NCBI GenBank assembly: GCA_041905785.1
Contig: JAYRKJ010000019.1
Coordinates: 60,386-124,385 of the forward strand
DNA length: 64,000 bases
Reading direction: 5' to 3'
From: Roseateles_B sp041905785
GTDB lineage: Bacteria; Pseudomonadota; Gammaproteobacteria; Burkholderiales; Burkholderiaceae_C
The notes under the pieces were generated by a model. It saw only the letters and a list, made by a program, of their open reading frames with translations. It was not told where the DNA came from and made no database searches. Numbering within the stretch: position 1 is the stretch's first letter; every line of letters begins with the position of its first letter. The translations under genes were made by a program, and so were the position numbers. Below, piece by piece: positions 54,169-63,500 of the stretch.

Positions 54169-56790
54169 TCAGAGGCGCTGCAGGGCTTGCGTCAGCAGGG
54201 CTTGTTGTTCGATCCGGTGCTGGTGTGGTGACGCAGTGGGCCCTGCCGCCCGGTCCGGCCTGCTGATGCAGCGCAGCGCCACCTTCGGAGGGCACACCGC
54301 CTGCAGCACGTCGCGCAGCGCCGGCCAGGCGCCCTGCGCGAGCTGCTCTTCCTGCACCCATGTCAGTTCGCGCAGCCCGGGCAGGCGGGCGAGGGCGCTG
54401 CGCAGGGCTTCGCTCGGCGCGGGATAGAGCTGCTCCAGGCTCCACAGCGCGGTGTTCGGGTCACCCGCCTCGCGCAGCGCGCGCGCCAGCTCGTGGCGCA
54501 GCTTGCCGCTGCACAACCAGACGCGCTCGCAGCGCTTGGCGGCGGTCAGCACGCGGATCAGCGGACGGAAGCCGCCCTCCAGCAGCTGCTCCAGGGGGGC
54601 GTGGCTCAGGGGGTCCTGCAGCAACTGCTGCTTGGGCGTGAAGACGATCAGCGGCTTGCGCGGCACGTGGCGGGCCTGCTCGCGCAGCAGGTGGAACCAT
54701 TGCGCGCTGTCCGAAGGGCAGGTCAGGCGCAGGTTGCGCTCGGCGCAGAGCTGCAGCAGCCGGCCCAGGTGGGCGTTGGAGTGCTCGGGGCCCACGCCCT
54801 CGTGGCCGTGGGGCAGCAGCAGGGCAAGTGACGAGGACTCGCCCCATTTGGCCTCGCCGGAGGCGATGTACTGGTCCAGGTAGACCTGGGCACCATTGAC
54901 GAAGTCACCGAACTGGGCCTCCCACAGCGTCAGCACCTCCGGGCGCCGCAGGCTGTAGCCGTACTCGAAGCCCAGCACGGCGGCTTCGCTCAGCGGCGAG
55001 TTGACGAGGTCGAAGTGGCCGGCGCCGGCCCCGAGCGCTTGCAGCGGCACATGACGGGCCATGCATTCGCCCTGCGCATGCCAGACCGCCTGTCGATGCA
55101 TGAAAGTGCCGCGCTCCACGTCCATGCCGCTCAAGCGGATGGCTTGGCCGCTTGCCAGAATGGTGGCGTAGGCCAGGTTCTCGGCCAGACACCAGTCCAC
55201 GGCGCCCGCACCCTGCGAGGCCAACTGGCGCCAGCGCTGGTGCAGCCGGCTCAGTTGCTCGTGCACGGTGAAGTCTTGCGGCGCTTCGCTGAGTTGCACG
55301 ACCAGCGACTGCAGCCGCGCTGCGTCCAGCGCGGGCAAGGGGGCCTGCGGCTCACCGCGGGGCGCTGGGCGCGAGGCCGTGCCAAGCGGCTCGCGGGCCA
55401 GGCGTTCGAAGCGTGCCATGGCGCTGATGGGCACCTGCGAGCGCAGTGCAAACCACTGCGAGGGCTCGCAGCGGCCGCGGGCCACCAGCTCCGCCCCGTA
55501 CTGCTCGGCGGCGCTGGGCTGAGCGGCTGCCAGGCGCTGTAATTGCGGCCGGGTCAGCATGGGCTGATCGTGCTCGGAATGGCCCGGGCGGCGAAAGCCC
55601 ACGAGGTCGATCACGATGTCCGCGGCGAAGGCCATGCGGTAGGCCAGGGCCAGTTGGGCCGCGCGCGCCAGCTGCTCGGGCGCATCGGCCCGCACGCGCA
55701 GCACTGGTGCATCGATCACGCGGCTGGCGTCGCTGGCGTAGCGCTGGCGCAATGGGTCCGCGGGATGCGCCGTGGTGAAGCCGACCTGGTTGTTGATCAG
55801 CACATGCACGCAGCCGCCGACCTCATAGGCGGGATGCCGTGACAGCAGCAGCGTTTCACCGACGATGCCCTGGCCGGCAAAGGCGGCGTCGCCGTGCAGC
55901 AGCAGCGCCAGGGCCCCCTGGGCCCGTGGCAGCGTCGTTTGCGCGTCCTGGCAGGCCCGCGTGCGGCCCAGCACGACGGGCTGGATGCTTTGCAGGTGCG
56001 ATGGATTGGGGGCCAGCCGCATCGCCAGGGGGCCATGCGCGGTGCTGCGCACCGTCTGGGCGCCCTGGTGGTAAGCCAGGTCCGCCCGCGGGCGGCGGCT
56101 GTCGGACGCCAGGGCGTCGAGGATGTCGGGCACCGGCTGCTGCATCAGCAAGGCCAGCACGGCGACGCGACCGCGATGCGGCATGCCCATTTCCACGGCG
56201 CGCACGCCGTGGGCCGCCGCCTGCTCGCACAGCGCATCCAGCAGCAGGATCAGCCCCTCGCAGCCTGCCAGCGAGAAGCGCTTCTCCTGCGGCAGGCGAC
56301 GCTCAAGAAACTGCTCCCAGGCCTGGACCTCGATCAGCCGCTCCAACCATTGCAGGGCCTGCTGGCGGCTGGGCACAGGTACGGGCGTTTCGTACAGGGA
56401 CTGCAGCCCCTCGCGCCGCGCCTGATCGCGCACGGCGGAGCAGTCCAGGCTCAGCGCGCCCGCGTAAAGCTTCAGCAGGCGGCGCTGCAGGCCGGCCACG
56501 TCCTCGCAGCCGAACTGCGCGGCCATGGCAGGGGCCAGGCGCTGTTGCGGCTCCAGGCCGAAGGCGCGGGCCTGCAGGGCCTCGGCAGGCAGGGGCGCCG
56601 CCGCCTGCAAAGGGTCCAGGGAGGCATGACGGTGGCCCTCGCGCCGGACGTACTCGATGAAAGCCTGCAGACGCAAGGGATCGGCCTGCGGGGCGGCGGG
56701 GAGGGCGCGCTCCTGGAGCGCCTCGGCGGCGAGATGGAATCGGCAGCGCCGCGCCCAGGCGGGGTTGGCGAGCAGCAGCATGGATGACAT
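54169..56790 (-). CDS. Orphan 2-oxoglutarate dehydrogenase E1-like protein
   Basis: An 873-residue thiamine-diphosphate enzyme of the SucA type. Motifs resemble E1: EMGMPHRGRVAVL, ADLAYHQGAQTV, NPSHLQSIQPVVLG, HGDAAFAGQGIVGETLLLSR, INNQVGFTTAHPADP and GFRRPGHSEHDQP. The transketolase-like second half has VDWCLAENLAYATIL, HVPL, FGDFVNGAQVYLDQYIASGE and LPHGHEGVGPEHSNAHLGR. Compared with true SucA (about 930-950 aa) it is shorter and the N-terminal and glyoxylate-like segments diverge. There is no sucB or lpd next to it. It is therefore a paralogue, perhaps for a different 2-oxoacid or with a regulatory role. ATG 56790 has AGGGGAA. Confidence 0.85.
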   Translation of the reverse strand: MSSMLLLANPAWARRCRFHLAAEALQERALPAAPQADPLRLQAFIEYVRREGHRHASLDPLQAAAPLPAEALQARAFGLEPQQRLAPAMAAQFGCEDVAGLQRRLLKLYAGALSLDCSAVRDQARREGLQSLYETPVPVPSRQQALQWLERLIEVQAWEQFLERRLPQEKRFSLAGCEGLILLLDALCEQAAAHGVRAVEMGMPHRGRVAVLALLMQQPVPDILDALASDSRRPRADLAYHQGAQTVRSTAHGPLAMRLAPNPSHLQSIQPVVLGRTRACQDAQTTLPRAQGALALLLHGDAAFAGQGIVGETLLLSRHPAYEVGGCVHVLINNQVGFTTAHPADPLRQRYASDASRVIDAPVLRVRADAPEQLARAAQLALAYRMAFAADIVIDLVGFRRPGHSEHDQPMLTRPQLQRLAAAQPSAAEQYGAELVARGRCEPSQWFALRSQVPISAMARFERLAREPLGTASRPAPRGEPQAPLPALDAARLQSLVVQLSEAPQDFTVHEQLSRLHQRWRQLASQGAGAVDWCLAENLAYATILASGQAIRLSGMDVERGTFMHRQAVWHAQGECMARHVPLQALGAGAGHFDLVNSPLSEAAVLGFEYGYSLRRPEVLTLWEAQFGDFVNGAQVYLDQYIASGEAKWGESSSLALLLPHGHEGVGPEHSNAHLGRLLQLCAERNLRLTCPSDSAQWFHLLREQARHVPRKPLIVFTPKQQLLQDPLSHAPLEQLLEGGFRPLIRVLTAAKRCERVWLCSGKLRHELARALREAGDPNTALWSLEQLYPAPSEALRSALARLPGLRELTWVQEEQLAQGAWPALRDVLQAVCPPKVALRCISRPDRAAGPTASPHQHRIEQQALLTQALQRL

Positions 56791-56888
56791 GGCGGTTCCC
56801 CTCTTCAGGGAGCGAAGGCCGCTCCCCGGTGTTCATGGTTTTTGCGTGGCCCCGTGCCGGGTGGCGTCAGGGGCGCTGCCGGTGCCGT

Positions 56889-58433
56889 TCAGAGCGCGAA
56901 GGTCCGCACCACGTCGTTGAGTTGATGCGCCTGGTCCTGCAGGGAGCGGGCCGAGGCCGTGCTCTGCTCCACCATGGCCGCGTTCTTCTGCGTGTTGTCG
57001 TCCATTTGCAAGATGGCCTCGTTGACCTGCTCGATGCCCAGGCTCTGCTCGCGGCTGCTGCGGCTGATGTCGGCCACGATGGCGCTGACCTGCTGGATGC
57101 TGTCCACCACCTGGCGCATGGTCTGCCCGGCCTGCTCCACCATGCGGCTGCCCTGGTCCACCTGCTCGACGGAGTTGTCGATCAGGCTCTTGATCTCGCG
57201 CGCGGCCACGGCGCTGCGCTGCGCCAGGCTGCGCACCTCGGCGGCCACGACGGCAAAACCGCGGCCATGTTCGCCGGCCCGCGCCGCCTCGACGGCCGCG
57301 TTGAGCGCCAGGATGTTGGTCTGGAAGGCGATGCCATCGATCACGCCGATGATTTCCACGATGCGCTTGGAAGCGTTGGAGATGTGGTTCATGGTGCTGA
57401 TGACATCGCTCACCACCTGTCCGCCCTGCACGGCCACGGAAGAGGCGCTGTTGGCCGAGCGGTCGGCCTGGCTGGCCGAGTCGGCGCTGAGCTTGACGGC
57501 CGAGGTCAGCTGCTCCATGGCCGAGGCGGTCTGCTGCAGGGCGCTGGCCTGCTGCTCGGTGCGGGCCGAGAGGTCCTGGTTGCCATCGGCGACCTGCAGG
57601 GCGGCGCTGGCGATGGTGTCGGCGCCGGAACGCACTTCGGAAACGATGCGATGCAGGCTGTCCACCATGCGCTGCAGCGCGGCGATCAGGCGTCCCACCT
57701 CATCCTTGCGCTCCACCCGCAGGTGGTAGGTGAGGTTGCCCGCCGCCACGGATTCAGCCAGCTCGATGGCATGCCGAATGGGCCGCGTGATGGAGCGCGT
57801 GATCGTCACGGCCGTGCCGGCGGCAAAGAGCACGGCCAGCAGCGTGATGGCGCCCATTTCCAGCCTGGCGCCGCGCGCGTCGTCCATGGCCGCCTGAACG
57901 TCGGCCGCCATGCTGCGGGCCTGGTATTCGACCATCTTGTCGATCAGCGCGTAGTAGCGCAGCTGCAGGCCCACGAGATCACCCTGGTACAGGCTCAAGG
58001 CCTCGTCGCGCTGCTGCGCGGCCAGCAGCTCGAAGACCTTGCGCAGCGCGGCGCCATAGGCTTGGCGGGCTTCGGACTGCTCCTTGAAGATCGCCTTGCT
58101 GGTGTCGTTGTTCAGCAGGCCTTCGAGCTTCTTGAAGTTCTCGGTGTTGCGCGTGCGCAGTGCGGCGTACTCGTTCATGTACTGGCGAGTGCGCTCGGGG
58201 TCCTGCGTCAGCAGCAGGCGACCGACGGTGATGATGCCCTTGTCCCCCACGTCCTTGATGTCGTTGCTCACGGCGATCTGGGCATACCGGTCGTCGACCA
58301 GGCGCTCCATGGTCAGACCGCTGCGCGACAGCACCTGGTATGCGACGCCGAGGATCAGCAGCAGCAATGAAATCACCAGCGCAAAGGCGATGCTGAGCCG
58401 GGTACCAATCTGCAAATGGGCCAGTTGGATCAT
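56889..58433 (-). CDS. Methyl-accepting chemotaxis protein
   Basis: A 514-residue chemoreceptor. Helix 1 (about 12-32) and helix 2 (about 190-212) enclose a four-helix-bundle periplasmic sensor (4HB_MCP). A HAMP linker with TRSITRPIRHAIELAESVA and the signalling domain with its hairpin tip (IGVIDGIAFQTNILALNAAV, EAARAGEHGRGFAVVAAEVR) follow. The start at ATG 58433 has AGGGAG. It is 98 bases upstream of the E1-like gene on the same strand. No che genes are nearby. Ligand unknown. Confidence 0.94.
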   Translation of the reverse strand: MIQLAHLQIGTRLSIAFALVISLLLLILGVAYQVLSRSGLTMERLVDDRYAQIAVSNDIKDVGDKGIITVGRLLLTQDPERTRQYMNEYAALRTRNTENFKKLEGLLNNDTSKAIFKEQSEARQAYGAALRKVFELLAAQQRDEALSLYQGDLVGLQLRYYALIDKMVEYQARSMAADVQAAMDDARGARLEMGAITLLAVLFAAGTAVTITRSITRPIRHAIELAESVAAGNLTYHLRVERKDEVGRLIAALQRMVDSLHRIVSEVRSGADTIASAALQVADGNQDLSARTEQQASALQQTASAMEQLTSAVKLSADSASQADRSANSASSVAVQGGQVVSDVISTMNHISNASKRIVEIIGVIDGIAFQTNILALNAAVEAARAGEHGRGFAVVAAEVRSLAQRSAVAAREIKSLIDNSVEQVDQGSRMVEQAGQTMRQVVDSIQQVSAIVADISRSSREQSLGIEQVNEAILQMDDNTQKNAAMVEQSTASARSLQDQAHQLNDVVRTFAL

Positions 58434-58593
58434 GATGTGTACTCCCTTGGAGCCGGCAGCAAGCGGCCGTCTCCTGCCAGGCAAGGTAGGGCCGGGCCAG
58501 GGGGAACGTCAATTGCAGGGCCTGACAGGTCGCGCGGCGGATGTCACGAACGGCGGCCCGAAAAAGGGGGGCCACGCGTGAGTGCACGCTCGC

Positions 58594-59574
58594 CTACCCC
58601 ATGCAATCGGTCAGCAAACGCTGGGCATGGGCCGCCAGCCGCTGGCGCAGCGCCGGCGGCGCCAGAACGCGCACCCGGCAAGGCTGGCGCGCCAGTTCGC
58701 GGGCCATCCAGTCCAGGTCATCCACCTGGGCAAGCAGCCGCCAGCCCTCGGCCTGCGGCTGCGGCTCGCCCAGGCTGGGGTCGATGGGGGGCGCCGGGTC
58801 GCCCGCGTCGCCCAGCAGCACGTCGACCTCATGGCGGCGGGGCAGGCTGGCCAGCGTCTTGTCCAGGTAGTCCAGCACGTCAAAGTCCTCCGGGCGTGCA
58901 AAACTGGCGGGCAGGGGTCGTACATCTTCCACGCGATCCAGGCGGAAGCTGCGCAGGTCCATGCGCAGCCGGCACCAGCCCACCAGGTACCAGAGGCCAG
59001 CGCGGTAGCCGATGCCGTAGGGATGCAGCTCGCGCTGGCTGACGCGGCCCTCGCGGTCGCGATAGCTCAGCGCCACGCGCTGGCCAGCAGCCGCCGCAGC
59101 GCTGAGCGCCAGCAGTTCGCGCCCCGCAGAACCGCGGGCGCCGGGGCGGCCGATGTCCAGCGCAACGCTGGTGTTGACGGCCTGCACCCGCTGCCTGAGG
59201 GCCTCCGGCATGACGCGGTCCAGCTTGGCCTGGGTGCTGGCGATGGCGGGCAGCGCGCCCTGCAGGCCCAGCTCCCGCGCCGCACGCAGGCCGACGGCCA
59301 GGGCCAGGGCCTCGTCCGCGCTGAACATCATCGGCGGCAGCTTGTAGCCCGGTCGCAGCCCATAGCCGCCGTCGCAGCCTCGTTGGCTGTGGATGGGAAT
59401 GCCCAGGGCTTGCAGCTGGGCGATGTAGCGCCTGAGTGTGCGCGCGTCCACGTCCAGCAGCTCCGCCAGCTCAGGGCCGGTGCGCAAACGTTGCGACTGC
59501 AGCAGCTCCAACAGGCTCAGCAGCCGGCCGGCTGGGCGGCTGTCCCGGGAGCGGATGGGGGCGGGGTGATGCAT
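58594..59574 (-). CDS. WYL-domain transcriptional regulator
   Basis: A 326-residue regulator of the YafY/DeoR type. The N-terminal helix-turn-helix (HTH_11-like) contains LLELLQSQRLRTGPELAELL and ARTLRRYIAQLQALGIPI. The WYL ligand-sensing domain contains the name motif in GLWYLVGWCRLR with DLRSFRLDRV after it, and a C-terminal WCX-like region. It is divergent from a LysE-type exporter gene, a common pattern for a local regulator; regulation of that gene is inferred. Confidence 0.88.
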   Translation of the reverse strand: MHHPAPIRSRDSRPAGRLLSLLELLQSQRLRTGPELAELLDVDARTLRRYIAQLQALGIPIHSQRGCDGGYGLRPGYKLPPMMFSADEALALAVGLRAARELGLQGALPAIASTQAKLDRVMPEALRQRVQAVNTSVALDIGRPGARGSAGRELLALSAAAAAGQRVALSYRDREGRVSQRELHPYGIGYRAGLWYLVGWCRLRMDLRSFRLDRVEDVRPLPASFARPEDFDVLDYLDKTLASLPRRHEVDVLLGDAGDPAPPIDPSLGEPQPQAEGWRLLAQVDDLDWMARELARQPCRVRVLAPPALRQRLAAHAQRLLTDCMG

Positions 59575-59656
59575 GGCGGGCAGCTGGGTGCGAATGAGGG
59601 CTGATTCTGTCCTGTATCGCCTCTACAGTGCCGACAAGCTTCAAGGAACTTCGCGC

Positions 59657-60319
59657 ATGGACGCATCACACAGCCTCTGGCTTTTCTTTTTGCTGACCCT
59701 GGGCATCATCGTGCTGCCGGGCATGGACATGGCCTATATCGCAGGCCACGCCCTGCAGTCTGGCGCTCGCGCGGGTCTGCTGGCCCTGGGGGGCATCGTG
59801 GCGGGCGGCATGGTGCATGTGCTCCTGAACCTCAGCGGGCTGTCCGCCTTGCTGATGCTGCTGCCGGGCGCGTTCGAGATCCTGCTGTGGGCCGGGGCGC
59901 TGTACCTGGCCTGGATCGGCCTGCAGATGCTGGGCGGCGCGTGGCAGGGCTGGCATGCAGCCCCGGCGCCGGCTTGCACGGGGGTGCCAACGTCACCGCA
60001 GCCCGCGGGCCGCATCTTCCTCAGCGGCATGGCCAACTGCCTGCTCAATCCGAAGGCCTATGCCTTCATGCTGGCCGTGTTTCCCGGCTTCCTGCGCACT
60101 ACGGAGCGCGGGCTGGCGAGCCAGGGGTTGCTGCTGGGCAGCATCATCGCGGGCAATCAGGTCGTGGTGTACGGCTCGGTGCTGCTGGCTTGCCTGGTAT
60201 CACGGCGCTGGCAGCGCCCAGGCGGGCGGGGAAGCCTCGTGCTGTCGGGGCTGATGGGCTTGTGCCTGTTGGGCCTGGCCGTGGCGACGCTCTTCACGGC
60301 GGCCCCCCTCCTTCAATGA
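59657..60319 (+). CDS. LysE/RhtB-family exporter
   Basis: A 220-residue inner-membrane exporter of the LysE/RhtB type with six hydrophobic helices. Family marks include LTLGIIVLPGMDMAYIAGHAL and SGMANCLLNPKAYAFMLAVFP (the conserved NPK region). Normal length. It is divergent from the WYL regulator gene and is probably its target. Amino acids are the family's usual substrates. Confidence 0.92.
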   Translation: MDASHSLWLFFLLTLGIIVLPGMDMAYIAGHALQSGARAGLLALGGIVAGGMVHVLLNLSGLSALLMLLPGAFEILLWAGALYLAWIGLQMLGGAWQGWHAAPAPACTGVPTSPQPAGRIFLSGMANCLLNPKAYAFMLAVFPGFLRTTERGLASQGLLLGSIIAGNQVVVYGSVLLACLVSRRWQRPGGRGSLVLSGLMGLCLLGLAVATLFTAAPLLQ

Positions 60320-60508
60320 CCACCGGGCGCCCGCGGGCGGTCCGCAGCGACGCTGAGAGGCCATGTCCACCGGAATCGCTGAATGTAACAAATAGTAAAA
60401 CCACTAAACCGCCGATCGCCAGCGCTGACTGACCCGGGAGGGGCTGATTACTGGATCGCGGATGCGAGGCGCCCCAGCAACACAGAAACACGCCTGGGGG
60501 GCAGCGGC

Positions 60509-63500
60509 ATGGTGGCAATCGTCAGCGGATCGACTCTGGGGCTGAACCTGGGGTCCGGCGCAGTGCTGGGTTCCAAGGGAACTTGGGGGTCGCCCGGCAT
60601 GGGCCGGTTCGGCGACCAGATCTATGTCAATGCCGCCAGCGGCAATCTGGTCATCCAGGGGCGTGACGAGCTGCTGGTCGGACGCGGGCTCGGCGCCGGA
60701 TCCCTGCGCACCTATAACAGCCAAGGCGCACTGCTCGACGACAACGGCGACAACTGGCTGAATGGCCCGGTGCGTTCTGTGCGCCTGAGCAGCGGCAGCA
60801 TTGGCGCGGCAGGTTCCGTTGCCGTCCGGCGCGCAGAGGATGGCTCCGAGGCCAGCTTCAGCTGGGACGCGGGACGTAGCCGCTATATCAGCACGGACGG
60901 CGACGGCGCCTTCGACAGCCTCAGGTATGACAGCGGCAGTGCCACCTGGACGTTCAACGATGGCAGCAGCGGCCTGGCCGAGACCTACGGCGGAGCCAGC
61001 GGCCAGCTGCTGAGCATCCGCGACAGCGACGAAAACTCGCTGAGCCTGAGCTATGGTGCCAATGGGCTGCTCAGCAGTGTGAGCACGGCCGCCGGCGAAG
61101 TCACCTACTACGACTACAACGCGAGCCGCCAGCTCACCCAGCTCCGCACGGCCTACAAGAGCAGTGCCGCGTCCGCAGCGGACCGGACGCTGACGCGGGT
61201 GCGCTACGGCTATGACACGAGCGGGCGCCTGGCCACGGTCAGCGTCGACCTCAGCCCGGAGGACAACAGCGTCAACGACGGGCGCGTTTTCACCACCACC
61301 TATATCTACGAGGGCAGCAGCCGGCGGGTGAGCAGCATCGTCCAGAGCGACGGCGCCACGCTGGGCTTCACCTATGAGGGCGGCCGGCTCAAGACCGTCA
61401 CCGACGCTTTGGGCGGCGTGACGACCCTGAGCTACGACACCGCCAACCGCAAGACCTCCGTGCAGGACGCCCTGCTGCAGACCACGACCTACACGTACGA
61501 CACCGTGGGCCGCCTGGTGCAGGTGGACGCGCCGGCCGTGGGCGGGGTGCGCAGCACCACGCGGTTCGACTACAACGCCAACGGCGACGTGATCGGGGTG
61601 ACGGACGGGGAGAACCGCGCCGTCAGTTTCGAGCATGACGCCTGGGGCAATGTTGTGCGCCAGACCGATGCGGCGGGGCAGGTGGTCCGGCGCGTCTTCA
61701 ATGCCCAGAACCAGCTGGTGAGCGAAACGGTGGCGACGCAGGGCGAGCCTGCGCTCTCCACCGCTGCCACGCGCAGCGTGTACGACGCCAGCGGCGTTCG
61801 CCTGCGCTACCTGATCAGCGCCGAAGGCCGGGTGACGGAGTACCGCTATGGGGCCAACGGCCTGCGCACCGCCGTCATCCAGTATGCCGGCGGGCTCTTT
61901 AGCCTGGGCGGCCGGAACTACGACAGCGTGCCGACCGAGGCGGAACTGAACACCTGGGTGAGCGGGCAGGACCGCATCCGGACCCAGCGCCTGGACAGCG
62001 CCTACGACTGGCGCGGCCAGCTGCAGACGCTGACCAGCTACGCCACCGTCGATGCCAACGGCAACGGTGTGCTGGATGGCACCCAGGCCGTGACGCAGTA
62101 CGTCTACGACACGGCGGGCCGGCTGCTCAAGAGCCTCGACGCCCGGCTTGGCGCGACGCAGTACACCTATGACGGCCTGGGCCGCCAGCTGACCAGCACC
62201 AATGCGCTGAACCAGGTCAGCACCACGACTTATGACGATGCCGGGGCCAAGTTGGTCGCCCTGTCCGCAACCGGGCTGCGCTCGACGACGAGCTATGACA
62301 GGCTCGGTCGCGCCGTCTGCGTGCAGCTTAGCAGCTCCCTCGAGTCCGACCTGGGGCAGATGCGCCAGTTCTACGACGCTGACAGCCGCCTGCGCATGAC
62401 CCAGAGCGCCACCGGCGCGCGCCAGTGGTTCTTCTACGACGAGGCGGACCGCAAGGTGGCCGAGGTCAATGCGCTGGGCCTGTTGACGGAGTTTGTCTAC
62501 AACAAGGCGGGCCAGCTGCTGCAGACGGTGGACTACGCGGCCCAGGTCGACGTGACGCGCTTGGTGGATGCCGCGGGCCAGCCCACGGCGCTTCGCCTGG
62601 CGGACATCCGCCCGGCCGCGGCCGGCGCGGATCGCAGGAAGTGGTCGATCTATGACAGCGCAGGCCGCCTGGCCAAGGTGGTGACCCCTGCGGGCGGCGC
62701 TGGCCAGGGCAGTGTCTGCGAGTTCACCTATGACGCCGCCGGGCGGCTGCTGATCAGCCGCAGTTACGCCAATGCAGTCTCGACGGTTGGGTGGGGGGCG
62801 GCCCCCACGTTTGCGCAGGCGGCGCCAGGCGCCAGTGCGAAGGACCGCGTCCTGCGGGCCTTCTACGACAAGGACGGGCTCAGCATCGGCCAGCTGGATG
62901 CATCAGGCGGCCTGACGCAAAGCCAGTATGACGGGGCGGCCCGACTGGTGAGCCACGTGCAGCGCGCTCTCGCGCTCGGTGCGGAGCAGTGGACGCAGGC
63001 CCAGAGCGCCGCCACGTCGCTGGCCCAAATGCGGCCGCTCGATGCCAGCGGCGACCAGAAGCTGCTGAACTTCTACAACGCCCGGGGGCAGCGCGTCGGC
63101 CAGTTGGACGGCGCCGGCGCCTTCACCGAGACGCTGTATGACCTGACAGGAAATGTCAGTGCCCAGCTGCGCTACAGCGTCCTGAGCGCGGGGTTCACCG
63201 CCAGCAGTGCACTGGCCAGCGTGCGTAGCGCTGCCGGCGGGCTGCTGAGCCAGACCCGCTATGAGTACGACGCGCTGAATCGCGTACTGAAGCAGCGTGT
63301 GGATCCGGAGGGCCTGAACCTCACCACGACCACGGTCTACGATGATGTCCACCGGCAGCTGTTGGTGACCAACCCGCTGGGGGTGACGGACGTCACGCAG
63401 CTCGACGTCAAGGGTCAGGTTGAGCGTGTGACGAAGGACAGTGCTGGGCTGAAGCTCAGCACGGCCTACAGCTACGACGCTGACGGACGGTTGCTCAGCA

